Of a stretch of 64,000 nt of DNA, positions 8,061 through 16,355 are shown piece after piece. Source of the DNA: Halogeometricum rufum. Its GTDB lineage: Archaea > Halobacteriota > Halobacteria > Halobacteriales > Haloferacaceae. Position 1 is the stretch's first letter, and each line of letters starts with the position of its first letter. The translations under genes and the position numbers were made by a program. The notes beneath the pieces are model-generated. The model was not told the DNA's origin. It made no database searches and saw only the letters and a program-made list of their open reading frames with translations. The DNA is taken from positions 620,001 to 684,000 of the forward strand of contig NZ_FOYT01000002.1 of NCBI RefSeq assembly GCF_900112175.1. The letters run 5' to 3'.

Positions 8061-9028
8061 CGCGACCGACCGCGCGGGGCGAGTGGGCGGAGGCGGCGGA
8101 GACCGAACGCGACGGCCGGGAGGCGGGCCGCCCCTCCCGCGAGTCGTTCTCGAAGGTGACGATGGGGTTCGACAGCGGCGGCGAGCGCTGTTCTGGCTGG
8201 CTCTACCGCCCCGACCGACCGGCCGAACCGCCCGTCGTCGTCATGGCCGGCGGCCTCGCCGGCGAGCGGTCGTTCGGACTGCCGAACTACGCCGAGCGAC
8301 TCGCCGAGGCGGGGTACGCCGTCTTCCTGTTCGACTACCGCCACCACGGCGACAGCGGTGGCGACCCGCGCAACCTCGTCGACCCCTCGCGCCAGCGCGC
8401 CGACTGGGAGGCGGCCATCGAGGGCGTCCGGTCGAGAGACGGGCTCGACGGGTCCCGTCTCGTCCTCTGGGGGGTGGACGTCGGCGGCGGCCACGTCCTC
8501 GACGTGGCCGCGGACGACCCGCGCGTGCGCGCCGTCGTCTCGCAGACGCCCGTCCTCTCGGGCCGGTCGTTTCTCGGGACGCGGGGCTACGGCTTCCTCG
8601 CGAAGTCGGTGCTGGCGGGCGTCCGAGACCGCCTCCAGTCGCTCGTCGTCGGCCCCCACACCGTCCCCGTCGCGGGCGACCCCGAGGAGTTCGCCCTCGT
8701 CTCGACGCCCGGCGCGCGCCGCGGCTATCTGGACACCGTGCCGGCGGACTCGGCGTGGGTCAACGAGACGCCCGCCCGGTCGCTCCTGAACCTGACGCGG
8801 TTCACGGCGGGGACCGACCTCGACAGCGTTACCTGTCCGGTCCTCCTCCTCGGCGGGACGCGCGACGACGTGGTCCCCGTCGATTCGGTCGCCGCGGCCG
8901 CCGACGAACTCGCGGACGCGACGTTCGTCAGCCTCCCCGTCGGTCACTTCGACGCCTACGAGGGGTCGGGACTCGAACACGTCGTCGGCCACGGCGTCGC
9001 CTTCCTCGACGCCGAAGTGGACGGCTGA
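8057..9028 (+). CDS. Alpha/beta hydrolase with Asp at the nucleophile position
   Basis: A 323-aa alpha/beta hydrolase resembling the large archaeal family of dienelactone hydrolase / peptidase-like proteins. The oxyanion region (VVVMAGGLAGE), the FDYRHHGDSGG strand-turn, the acid loop (GGTRDDVVPVDS, Asp270/271) and the histidine (VGHFDAY, His297) are in order. The nucleophile elbow, normally GxSxGG, reads WGVDVGGGH, so Asp141 replaces serine; the codon is GAC. Asp nucleophiles occur in haloalkane dehalogenases and epoxide hydrolases, or the protein may have lost activity. The GTG start overlaps the preceding stop. An ATG at 8161 is possible but would remove part of the first strand region. 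Confidence 0.85.
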   Translation: MTRPTARGEWAEAAETERDGREAGRPSRESFSKVTMGFDSGGERCSGWLYRPDRPAEPPVVVMAGGLAGERSFGLPNYAERLAEAGYAVFLFDYRHHGDSGGDPRNLVDPSRQRADWEAAIEGVRSRDGLDGSRLVLWGVDVGGGHVLDVAADDPRVRAVVSQTPVLSGRSFLGTRGYGFLAKSVLAGVRDRLQSLVVGPHTVPVAGDPEEFALVSTPGARRGYLDTVPADSAWVNETPARSLLNLTRFTAGTDLDSVTCPVLLLGGTRDDVVPVDSVAAAADELADATFVSLPVGHFDAYEGSGLEHVVGHGVAFLDAEVDG

Positions 9029-9126
9029 CCGCCGCCGTTCGGGGTGTCGGGTTCGTCGACGCCGCCTCCGGCCGACGACGCCGCCACCGACAAAACAGTC
9101 AGATTCGGATACATTCGCCGCTACGG

Positions 9127-9133
9127 TTATATT
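9127..9133 (+). promoter_or_regulatory. TATA box for exported protein gene
   Basis: TTATATT ending 26 bases before the ATG at 9159, the spacing expected for a leaderless transcript. Confidence 0.6.
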
Positions 9134-9158
9134 CCCCGGTAGCCTCTGTAGCGCACCC

Positions 9159-9653
9159 ATGACCAGTCAGTTCTCGCGCCCAGTTCGCGTCGCCGTCGTC
9201 GCCCTGTTGATACTTGCCGCCGTCGCCGTCCCCGTGGCGGCGCAGAGCGACGAGTCCTCGGCCGAGGCGTCCACGTACGACACGTTCGTCGAGATGTCCG
9301 AACTGTACAACGAGCGTGCGGCCTCGTTGGACCTCGGCGTCGCGGAACGCCTCCTCGCGGGGGCCCGCGTGAACGCCTACGTGACGGACGGCGACGAGGA
9401 GACGGCGTTCTCGTTCGCGCTGGACGACCAGATGCGCATCGTCGACATCCAGCCCGAACCCGACGACGACGCGACGGTCCGCATCGAGACCGACCGCGCG
9501 ACGGTACAGCGAATCATCGACTCGGAGAACCCCGCCGCCGCGTTCCGGTCGGCGGTCACGAACGACGACATCCGCATCGACGGCGAGCGAGGTCACTTCG
9601 TCTCGCAGGCGGTGTGGACCGTCGCGAACGGGCTGAAGGGACTGCTCTTCTGA
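9159..9653 (+). CDS. Exported hypothetical protein, possible SCP2-like fold
   Basis: A 164-aa protein with an N-terminal signal peptide (RVAVVALLILAAVAVPVAAQS) followed by an acidic soluble domain. The segment DDDATVRIETDRATVQRIIDSENPAAAFRSAV and the late DIRIDGERGHF resemble the layout of SCP2/sterol-carrier-like domains, but the match is only by eye. No membrane helix follows, so the mature protein should be secreted or held at the cell surface by contacts. It has its own TATA box and stands alone. Confidence 0.75.
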   Translation: MTSQFSRPVRVAVVALLILAAVAVPVAAQSDESSAEASTYDTFVEMSELYNERAASLDLGVAERLLAGARVNAYVTDGDEETAFSFALDDQMRIVDIQPEPDDDATVRIETDRATVQRIIDSENPAAAFRSAVTNDDIRIDGERGHFVSQAVWTVANGLKGLLF

Positions 9654-9724
9654 GACCCCGTCGCTGACCGGCAGTATCGGGCGCGTGCGTGACCTTCTTG
9701 GGCCGCCCCCGCACACCTTCGACA

Positions 9725-11056
9725 ATGACTGCGACGCGCACCGTCGAACTCGAAGGACACATCATCGACTCGGGGATGATGCAGCGAGCGTTCGGCATCG
9801 TGATGGACCTCGGCGGCGACTTCGACGTCGAGGAGTTCACCGTCGGGAAGTCGAAGACGAAGGAGTCGTACTGCCGGATGGCCGTCACGGCCGAGACGGA
9901 CGACGACTTACAGGAGATACTGCACGAACTCCACCAGATCGGCGCGAACCTCACGGACCCCGTGGACGCGCACGTCGAACCCGCCCCCGCCGACCGGGTC
10001 GTCCCCCACGGCTTCTACTCGACGACCAACCACCCGACGAAAGTCCGCTACGAGGGCGAGTGGGTCGAGGTCGACGACATCGAGATGGACTGCGCCATCG
10101 TGCTAGAGGAGACGGACGGCGGCGTCCGCGCGTACACGAAGGTGCTGAACGCCATCGAGGAGGGCGACCGCGTCGTGACCGACGAGGCGGGCATCCGCGT
10201 CGAACCGCCGGAACGCCCCCGCGACTCGTCGGGGCCGTTCGGCTTCATGCAGGGCGGCGTCTCCTCGGAGCGACCCTCCGAGTCGCTCATCAGGGAGGTG
10301 GCCGACGCGTTGGAGGCGACGAAGGAGCAGGGCGGGAAGGTGCTCGTCGTCGCCGGACCCGCACTCATCCACGCGGGCGCGGGCGACGACTTAGCGCGTC
10401 TGGTTCGGGAGGGCTACGTCGACATGATCTCGGCCGGCAACGGCTTCGCCACGCACGACATCGAACGCGGTCTGTACGGGACCTCGCTCGGGATGGACAT
10501 GGAGACGATGGAACACCCCCGGAAGGGCCACAAACACCACATCTACACCATCAGCGAGGTCATCCGCGCGGGCGGTATCGAGGAGGCGGTCGAAGAGGGA
10601 CTCATCGGGAGCGGAATCATGTACGAGTGCGTCCGGAACGACGTGCCGTACGTCCTCGCGGGGTCCATCCGGGACGACGGCCCCCTCCCCGACACCATCA
10701 CGGACGCGGTGGAGGCCCAGAAGGCCATCCGCGAACAGGCGCACGAGGCCGACATGGTGCTGATGCTGTCGACCCTCCTGCACTCCGTCGCCGTCGGCAA
10801 CTGCCTCCCCTCGACGACGAAGGTTGTCTGCGTGGACATCAACCCCGCGACGGTGACGCAGTTGCTCGACCGGGGGAGTTCGCAGGCCATCGGCATGGTG
10901 ACCGACATCGGGACGTTCGTGCCGACGCTGGCCGACGAGATACTGACGGGCGAGAGCGCCGTCACGGACGGCGGCGACGCCGAGGGCGACGGAGGGAACG
11001 ACCGAGGCGACTCGGAGTCCGACGACTCGCGCGGCGGTCACTGCCCCGGACGCTGA
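9725..11056 (+). CDS. TIGR00300 family protein (LOR/SDH region; ornithine cyclodeaminase-like)
   Basis: A 443-aa protein beginning RTVELEGHIIDSGMM, the hallmark of the TIGR00300 family, related to the conserved region of eukaryotic lysine-ketoglutarate reductase/saccharopine dehydrogenase and to cyanobacterial ArgZ/AgrE C-termini. Archaeal members have been reported as ornithine cyclodeaminases, converting ornithine to proline; I take the role from that knowledge. The N-terminal part carries the family domain, and the C-terminal half has a Rossmann-like region (GKVLVVAGPALIHAGAGDD). The last 35 residues are a low-complexity Gly/Asp/Ser tail. The ATG at 9725 was chosen because the family motif starts within six residues. 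Confidence 0.85.
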   Translation: MTATRTVELEGHIIDSGMMQRAFGIVMDLGGDFDVEEFTVGKSKTKESYCRMAVTAETDDDLQEILHELHQIGANLTDPVDAHVEPAPADRVVPHGFYSTTNHPTKVRYEGEWVEVDDIEMDCAIVLEETDGGVRAYTKVLNAIEEGDRVVTDEAGIRVEPPERPRDSSGPFGFMQGGVSSERPSESLIREVADALEATKEQGGKVLVVAGPALIHAGAGDDLARLVREGYVDMISAGNGFATHDIERGLYGTSLGMDMETMEHPRKGHKHHIYTISEVIRAGGIEEAVEEGLIGSGIMYECVRNDVPYVLAGSIRDDGPLPDTITDAVEAQKAIREQAHEADMVLMLSTLLHSVAVGNCLPSTTKVVCVDINPATVTQLLDRGSSQAIGMVTDIGTFVPTLADEILTGESAVTDGGDAEGDGGNDRGDSESDDSRGGHCPGR

Positions 11057-11100
11057 GTCGGTTCGGGCCCCGTATCGATTCGTCCGCCGACCGACGCTCG

Positions 11101-11256
11101 GTCGACCCGTTCGAGAGAGACGCTCAGTCGACCCGTTCGAGAGAGACGCTCAGTCGACCCGTTCGAGAGAGACGCTCAGTCGACCCGTTCGAGAGAGACG
11201 CTCAGTCGACCCGTTCGAGAGAGACGCTCAGTCGACCCGTTCGAGAGAGACGCTCA
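11101..11256. repeat. 26-bp tandem repeat, six perfect copies
   Basis: Six identical 26-base units (each starting GTCGACCCGTTCGAGAGAGA and ending CGCTCA) lie head to tail from 11101 to 11256. A seventh, diverged copy from 11257 is the last codons of the leftward stress-protein gene, and the bases before 11101 (GACGCTCG) look like the end of another copy. Each unit corresponds to the gene end including the TGA stop, so the array appears to be an amplification of the gene's 3' terminus. There are no unique spacers, so it is not a CRISPR array. Confidence 0.95.
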
Positions 11257-11658
11257 GTCGACCTGTTCGAGAGGGACGACGGCCATCGGCACGTTCGCGT
11301 TGAGGAGAATCGACTGCGCCGTACTGCCGAAGACGACTTTCGACGTGGGGTTGCGCTTGCGGATACCGATGACGAGTTCGTCGGCGTCGACCTCCTCGGC
11401 GTACGAGAGGACGTCCTCGTCGGGGTCGTTGCCGCGGACGAACTGGTGCGTCTCCACCTCGGCGACCCCGCCGAGACGCGAACTGACGACGTTGAGCGCC
11501 TCCTCGCCGTCGAGGACGTCCTCGCTGGATGTCTCGGAACCGCCGACGAGAGAGTTCACCGCGTACACCGTGTCGTCCGCCGCCAGGCGCGACTGCAGGT
11601 AGTCACAGAGCACGGCGCTCGTGTCCACGTGGTTCGTCGCCAGAACGTACGTTGTCAT
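11254..11658 (-). CDS. Universal stress protein-like protein (UspA fold)
   Basis: A 134-aa protein of the adenine nucleotide alpha hydrolase-like / universal stress family. The start MTTYVLATNHVDTSAVLCDYL and the acidic core are usual, and the C-terminal half has EVDADELVIGIRKRNPTSKVVFGSTAQSILLNANVPMAVV, which carries the G-rich GSTAQ nucleotide-binding segment. The ATG at 11658 lies 26 bases behind a TATA-like TTTTAT, so upstream in-frame residues were excluded. The stop codon at 11254-11256 lies at the edge of the tandem 26-bp array, which repeats the last codons of this gene downstream of it. Confidence 0.85.
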   Translation of the reverse strand: MTTYVLATNHVDTSAVLCDYLQSRLAADDTVYAVNSLVGGSETSSEDVLDGEEALNVVSSRLGGVAEVETHQFVRGNDPDEDVLSYAEEVDADELVIGIRKRNPTSKVVFGSTAQSILLNANVPMAVVPLEQVD

Positions 11659-11680
11659 ATCCCACGACGGTCGTACGACG

Positions 11681-11688
11681 ATAAAAAT
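11681..11688 (-). promoter_or_regulatory. TATA box for the stress-protein gene
   Basis: On the minus strand the sequence reads ATTTTTAT, centred about 26 bases ahead of the ATG at 11658, consistent with a leaderless message. Confidence 0.5.
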
Positions 11689-11772
11689 CCACCCCTTCGA
11701 GCGCTCCGCCCGTGCGGGGCCGCGATTCGGCACGGCACAAAACCTATACCGAACTCACGTGTCAGACGACCT

Positions 11773-12792
11773 ATGAACCGCGACGCCGCCCTCGCGGGGG
11801 CCGCCGTCGGGGTGACCGCCCTCGCCCTCCTCGCAGTCGTGGCGGTCCCCGGTGTCCTCGCCGACCCGACCGAGGACGGGCCGGTGCGCCCCGGACCGGT
11901 CGACATCGCCGAGACGAACATCGGCTACGACGAGTCGGCGGTCCGCGGCGAGACGGTGACGCTCGGCGTGGAGACGCGCGTCAGACACCGCGGCAATCCG
12001 ACGCCGAACGTGACGCTCCTCGTTCGCGCCGTCGACGCCGACTCCGGACTGGTCGAGACGACCCGAACGGTCGACGTCGGAACGCTCCGCGACGACGGCG
12101 AGACGGTCGTCGCGACGAACGTGACGGTCGAACGCGCCGGGGGCTACCGAATCGAGACGGTGCTGTTTCAGGACGAGCGGCGAGTGGACGGAACCGGCAA
12201 GACCGTCCGCGGACTGGAGGCGCTGACGCCGACGTACGCCCGTTCGACCGTCGCGTTCAGCGACCGGGCGGCGCTCCCCCCGCTCTCGGTCTCCGTCGCG
12301 GACGCCGCCGGGAACCGAACGACGCTGGACCTCGCGGCGTCGCTGACGAACGGCGGCGACGCCCCCTCGGAGGACCTCGCGGTGACGTTCGTCCTGCGGC
12401 AGGCCGACTCGAACGTCGTCGCCACGCGGGCGACGAGCGACGTGGACGCGATTCGGCCGGGACGAACCGCGACGACGACGGCGACGGCGACGGTGCCGAC
12501 GGAGTACAACTACTATCTCGACGCCGTGCTGACGCGCGACGGCGTCGTCGTGGACACCGCGCGCACCGCCGTCAACCTCGATCCCACGAAGCGCATCTCC
12601 GTCAACGAGACGGAGGAGGAGGTCGAGTTCCGCGTCGAGGACTTCGAGTCCGGCGACGGCGACGGAGTCGAGCGCGAGACGGAGTTCGAGACGGAAGCGG
12701 GGACGGCGACGTCACAGCCCGGATTCGGGCCCGTCGCCGCCGTCGTCGCCCTCGCGGCGGCGGCGCTTCTGGCACGGAGGCGACACCGATGA
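11773..12792 (+). CDS. PGF-CTERM surface protein (DUF7490-like)
   Basis: A 339-aa secreted protein. It has an N-terminal hydrophobic signal (AALAGAAVGVTALALLAVVAVPGVLA), two beta-rich domains with repeated NVTL/TVxV patterns, an acidic linker, and a C-terminal PGF-CTERM tripartite signal: PGFGP, a hydrophobic helix, and RRRHR. Archaeosortase A cleaves such tails and attaches the protein to a membrane lipid, so it should be anchored outside the cell. Potential N-glycosylation sites (NVT, NRT, NET) are frequent. It overlaps the next gene by four bases (ATGA), so the two are coupled. Confidence 0.88.
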   Translation: MNRDAALAGAAVGVTALALLAVVAVPGVLADPTEDGPVRPGPVDIAETNIGYDESAVRGETVTLGVETRVRHRGNPTPNVTLLVRAVDADSGLVETTRTVDVGTLRDDGETVVATNVTVERAGGYRIETVLFQDERRVDGTGKTVRGLEALTPTYARSTVAFSDRAALPPLSVSVADAAGNRTTLDLAASLTNGGDAPSEDLAVTFVLRQADSNVVATRATSDVDAIRPGRTATTTATATVPTEYNYYLDAVLTRDGVVVDTARTAVNLDPTKRISVNETEEEVEFRVEDFESGDGDGVERETEFETEAGTATSQPGFGPVAAVVALAAAALLARRRHR

Positions 12793-13217
12793 CCGACGAG
12801 ACAGAGCAGACGACGGAGGCGGCGAACCGGACGGCCGACGGGCCGAACCGCGCGACCGGCGGCCCCGCGGACGAACGAACGGCGGGCGACCGGTCGGGGA
12901 GCGACCGGCAGGACGGCGACGGACCCCCGGGGGCGGACCCCGGCGGGTCGGACGCGTCTGACGGGTCCGACGGGTCCGAGACCGTCGACCGACTGCGCAC
13001 CGTCCTCAACTACGCCGTCCTCGCGGGCCTGTTGCTCCTCGCGGTGCTCTCGGCGGTACAGTTGTACTGGGCCATCTCGCGCACCATCTCGACGTTCGTC
13101 GTCTACGAGTACCGCGCGCCGGTGCAGGCCGCGTTCAACCTCGTCGTCCTCCTCGTCGCCGCCCTCGGTATCTCGGTGCAACTGCGCCGCCTCACCGGGT
13201 CGGACGCGTCGGAGTGA
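12789..13217 (+). CDS. Two-helix membrane protein with acidic N-terminus
   Basis: A 142-aa protein. The first 70 residues are low-complexity (Thr, Gly, Asp, Ser), and two hydrophobic helices follow (YAVLAGLLLLAVLSAVQLYW and AAFNLVVLLVAALGISVQL). No enzyme motif is seen. The start codon overlaps the stop of the PGF-CTERM gene, so it is probably its partner in the membrane. I recognise the layout from other haloarchaea but know no function. Confidence 0.8.
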   Translation: MTDETEQTTEAANRTADGPNRATGGPADERTAGDRSGSDRQDGDGPPGADPGGSDASDGSDGSETVDRLRTVLNYAVLAGLLLLAVLSAVQLYWAISRTISTFVVYEYRAPVQAAFNLVVLLVAALGISVQLRRLTGSDASE

Positions 13218-13299
13218 CGGCCGTCCGGACGCCGGACGCGGGACGGTCGCTCCCGGACCGCGGTACAAACTTTTCCCCCCGTCCCGCGTGGGTCGAGTC

Positions 13300-14604
13300 A
13301 TGCCGAACTTCCTGTTCGTCTCCGCCGACGCCGCCCTCGTCACCGACCTCGCGTGGCAGGTCCATCGCGAGGGCCACGACGTGAAGTACTACATCGAGGC
13401 CGAGAGCGACCGCGAGATAGGCGACGGCTTCGTCCCGAAGACCGACGACTGGCGCGCCGAGGTAGACTGGGCTGACGTCGTCGTCTTCGACGACGTCTGG
13501 GTCGGGTCCGACGTGGGGACGGGTGAACTGGCGCAGGAACTCAGAGAGCGAGGGAAGGCCGTCGTCGGCGGCACGCCCAACACCGACCGACTGGAGGAGG
13601 ACCGCGGGTACGCGATGGACGTGTTGGAGAGCCACGGCGTCGACACCGTCGACCACCACGTCTTCCACGACTTCGGGGAGGCAATCGACCACATCCGACG
13701 GAACCCCGCGCCGTACGTCGTAAAACCGCTCGGCGAGGTCCAGAACGTCAAGCGACTCCTCTACGTCGGAGACGAGGACGATGGCAGCGACGTGGTGGAC
13801 GTGCTCCAGGCCTACGAGAAGGCGTGGGGGCACCGGATGAAGGGGTTCCAACTCCAGCGTCGGGTCGAGGGTGTGGAGATCGCCATCTGTGGGTTCTTCG
13901 ACGGTGAGCGGTTCATCGACCAGGTCAATTTCAACTTTGAGCATAAGAAATTGTTCCCAGGAAACATCGGCCCGTCGACGGGCGAGATGGGTACGTCGAT
14001 GTTCTGGGGCGGCCGAAACAAACTGTTCGAGGAGACGTTCGGCAGGCTCGAAGACTGGCTCGCCGAGGAGGGCTACGTCGGGAGTATCGACATCAACTGC
14101 ATCGTCAACGAGACCGGCATCTATCCGCTAGAGTTCACCCCGCGATTCGGCTATCCGACGATCGCACTACAGGAAGAGTCGTTCGAGTCCTCGACCGGGC
14201 AGTTCTTCTACGACCTGGCCCACGGAAACGACCCTGAGTTAGAGGTCCACAACGGCTATCAGATCGGTGTGCGCGTCGTCCTCCCGCCGTTCCCGTTCGA
14301 CGACGAGAAGACGTACGACGAGAACTCCCGAAACGCCGCCGTCGTCTTCCAGACTGAGAGCCGTGACGGAATCCACTTGGAAGACGTAAAAAAGATCGAT
14401 GGACAGTGGCGGGTCGCCGGAGAGAGCGGCATGCCGCTCGTCGTGACAGGCAAAGGAGACACGATGCAGACCGCTCGCCGACAAGCCTACCAGCGCGTGG
14501 ACGACATCGTCATCCCGAACCTCTACTACCGCGACGACATCGGCGAGCGGTGGATAGCCGGCGACGGCGACAGACTGCAGGCGTGGGGCTACCTCGGGCC
14601 GTAG
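13300..14604 (+). CDS. PurD-like ATP-grasp protein
   Basis: A 434-aa protein with the layout of phosphoribosylamine-glycine ligase (GARS): an N-terminal Rossmann-like domain (NFLFVSADAALVTDLAWQVH), the central ATP-grasp domain (APYVVKPLGE, GFQLQRRVEGVEIAI, DINCIVNETGIYPLEFTPRFG) and a C-terminal domain with RRQAYQRVDDI. Sequence such as GNIGPSTGEMGT matches the PurD core. Typical PurD begins with a clearer GxGxxG motif, so this may be a divergent paralogue acting on another amine and carboxylate. The ATG at 13300 is preferred over one four codons upstream because MPNFLF starts the first strand. Confidence 0.82.
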   Translation: MPNFLFVSADAALVTDLAWQVHREGHDVKYYIEAESDREIGDGFVPKTDDWRAEVDWADVVVFDDVWVGSDVGTGELAQELRERGKAVVGGTPNTDRLEEDRGYAMDVLESHGVDTVDHHVFHDFGEAIDHIRRNPAPYVVKPLGEVQNVKRLLYVGDEDDGSDVVDVLQAYEKAWGHRMKGFQLQRRVEGVEIAICGFFDGERFIDQVNFNFEHKKLFPGNIGPSTGEMGTSMFWGGRNKLFEETFGRLEDWLAEEGYVGSIDINCIVNETGIYPLEFTPRFGYPTIALQEESFESSTGQFFYDLAHGNDPELEVHNGYQIGVRVVLPPFPFDDEKTYDENSRNAAVVFQTESRDGIHLEDVKKIDGQWRVAGESGMPLVVTGKGDTMQTARRQAYQRVDDIVIPNLYYRDDIGERWIAGDGDRLQAWGYLGP

Positions 14605-14622
14605 CCGGGAGGGCGCGCGACG

Positions 14623-15480
14623 CTACGCAACGAACAGCCACGCGACGAACACGACGACGCCGCCGAGGAGGGTGCTGGCGACGGCGTGGAGTCGGAGTCG
14701 GTCGAGGATGGCGTGGGCGTCCCCGTCGACGGCGAGGTGGTCGTGAATCTCGCTGCCGATCTCACAGCGCGGCAGGAAGTCCATCGCCACGTGGAGGAAC
14801 ACGCCGGCGGCGAAGCCGAAGACGAGGCCGCGGAACGGCGCGGACTCGGGGAGGACGACGACGCTCGCGAGGATGGCGGCGATGCCGAGGGCGGCCGCCG
14901 GCAGCAGGAGGGCCGAGACGGCGCGTCCCTTCGAGGCGAGGCGTCGCGCGGCGGCGTAGCCCGCCGGTCCCTTGTGCGAGACGATGGCGAGGCCGAGCGT
15001 CGGGCCGAGATCCGGCATGTTGCCGTAGACGATGCCGATGATGAGGCCGGCCGAGAAGGCGTGCGCGGCGAGTTCGGCCACCGTGCGGTCCACGGGCAGG
15101 TCCATGTGGGCGAGGCGGTGACCGATCGTGTGCGAGGCGAAACCGATCAGCAACCCCGCCGCGATGCCGAACCCGCCGTACTGCGGGTGGTGGCCCATCG
15201 CCTGCGGCACGAGGAAGACGGCCGCACTCGTCACCATCGCACCGCTGGCGAGGCCGTACCCCCAGACGAGCGCGTTCGCTCCCTCGTCGTGGTGGCGCAC
15301 CCCGAGCGGTGCCGCCAGCGCCATCGCCGCGAACGCCACCCACGTGATGCCCAGAAGCTTCCACGCACCGACGCTGGCCGCGTACGCCGAGAGACCGACG
15401 AAGACGACGGTGGCGCCGACGCCGACGCGCGAGAGTCGTGTCACGCTATTAACTCCGGCGTTGTGGTTAATAGGGCTCAC
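14623..15480 (-). CDS. ZIP family metal transporter
   Basis: A 285-aa membrane protein with about eight helices. It resembles ZIP (ZupT/GufA-type) transporters, which move zinc and other divalent metals into the cytosol. Histidine- and acid-bearing helices are visible: GFASHTIGHRLAHMDLP, AELAAHAFSAGLIIGIVYGN and FLHVAMDFLPRCEIGSEIHDH. The gene converges on the PurD-like gene with an 18-base gap. Upstream, 64 bases separate it from the SDR gene on the same strand, with an AT-rich patch (ATTAACCACAA) just before the start that could hold a promoter or metalloregulator site. Confidence 0.78.
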   Translation of the reverse strand: MSPINHNAGVNSVTRLSRVGVGATVVFVGLSAYAASVGAWKLLGITWVAFAAMALAAPLGVRHHDEGANALVWGYGLASGAMVTSAAVFLVPQAMGHHPQYGGFGIAAGLLIGFASHTIGHRLAHMDLPVDRTVAELAAHAFSAGLIIGIVYGNMPDLGPTLGLAIVSHKGPAGYAAARRLASKGRAVSALLLPAAALGIAAILASVVVLPESAPFRGLVFGFAAGVFLHVAMDFLPRCEIGSEIHDHLAVDGDAHAILDRLRLHAVASTLLGGVVVFVAWLFVA

Positions 15481-15544
15481 GATACGACTCTCCCTCCTCG
15501 ATTCGATAACGGTGACGGTCCGCGACTCCCCCCTCGCACCCGAC

Positions 15545-16249
15545 CTACCGCGTCGCCTTCTTCCACGCGCGGAGGTCGAACCGGCCGCCGTCGAGTTCTT
15601 CCCGGGGGAGTTCCGTGGCGGCCCAGACGTACATCGGCGCCACGTCGTCGGGGCCTCTCCCCTGCCCGTCGGTCAACTCGGTCGCCACCAGTCCGGGGTC
15701 GACGACGCCGACGGCGGGCGCGGTGTCGGCCGCGAACTGTCGGGCGAGTCCCTCGACGGCCGCCTTCGAGACGGCGTAGGCCCCCATCCCGGGTTTGGTG
15801 TCGGCCGCGATCGACCCCGAGGGGACGAGGACGCGCGCGTCGTCGGCCGCGTGGGGGAGGGCCTCGCGGACGGCGGCGAACACGCCGCGGACGTTCGTCC
15901 GGAGGGTGTCGTCGAACCGGGTGTACGACTCCTCGCCCATCGGCGTCTCGCCGGGGGAACCGTGGTTCACGGCGGCGTTCGGCACGAGGACGGCGATACC
16001 GTCGTCGTGGCCGCCTCGCGCGGCCGTCTCCATCAGGCGTTCCACGTCGAACTCGTCGCGCACGTCGGCGCGGACGGCCTCCGCAGACCCGTCTACGACG
16101 TCCACCGCGGCGACCGCGTCGTCGAGGGCGTCGGCGTCGCGGGCGCACGCGACGACGTGCGCTCCCTCCCCCGCGAACGCGCGGACGAGGGCCGCACCGA
16201 TTCCGCGACTCGCGCCCGTGACGACGACCGTTCTTCCAGTCAGGTCCAT
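15545..16249 (-). CDS. Short-chain dehydrogenase/reductase (SDR)
   Basis: A 234-aa oxidoreductase of the classical SDR family, using NAD(P)H. Motifs are clear: TGASRGIG at residues 10-17 for the cofactor, NAA in VPNAAVNHG for the central strand, and the catalytic Ser (VPSGSIA), Tyr and Lys (YAVSK). The substrate is not predictable. It is divergent from the carotenoid operon, with 106 bases between the two starts; a link to carotenoid metabolism is not supported by anything but position. Confidence 0.9.
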   Translation of the reverse strand: MDLTGRTVVVTGASRGIGAALVRAFAGEGAHVVACARDADALDDAVAAVDVVDGSAEAVRADVRDEFDVERLMETAARGGHDDGIAVLVPNAAVNHGSPGETPMGEESYTRFDDTLRTNVRGVFAAVREALPHAADDARVLVPSGSIAADTKPGMGAYAVSKAAVEGLARQFAADTAPAVGVVDPGLVATELTDGQGRGPDDVAPMYVWAATELPREELDGGRFDLRAWKKATR

Positions 16250-16324
16250 ACGGTCCCTTGGGGCGAAGCGGAGGTAAAGCCACAGTTCCCGGAACCGGCC
16301 GCGGGCGCTCCCACAGTCAGTCGA

Positions 16325-16330
16325 TTTATA
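16325..16330 (+). promoter_or_regulatory. TATA box for the carotenoid operon
   Basis: TTTATA centred about 28 bases before the ATG at 16356. It drives crtD and, through overlapping starts and stops, lyeJ and cruF. Confidence 0.65.
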
Positions 16331-16355
16331 GTTTCGTCATCCCTAGAGAGGGTAT

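Noticed and set aside
11101-11256. Possible CRISPR array
   Set aside because: The units are directly adjacent without spacers and match the end of the neighbouring gene; no cas genes are nearby.
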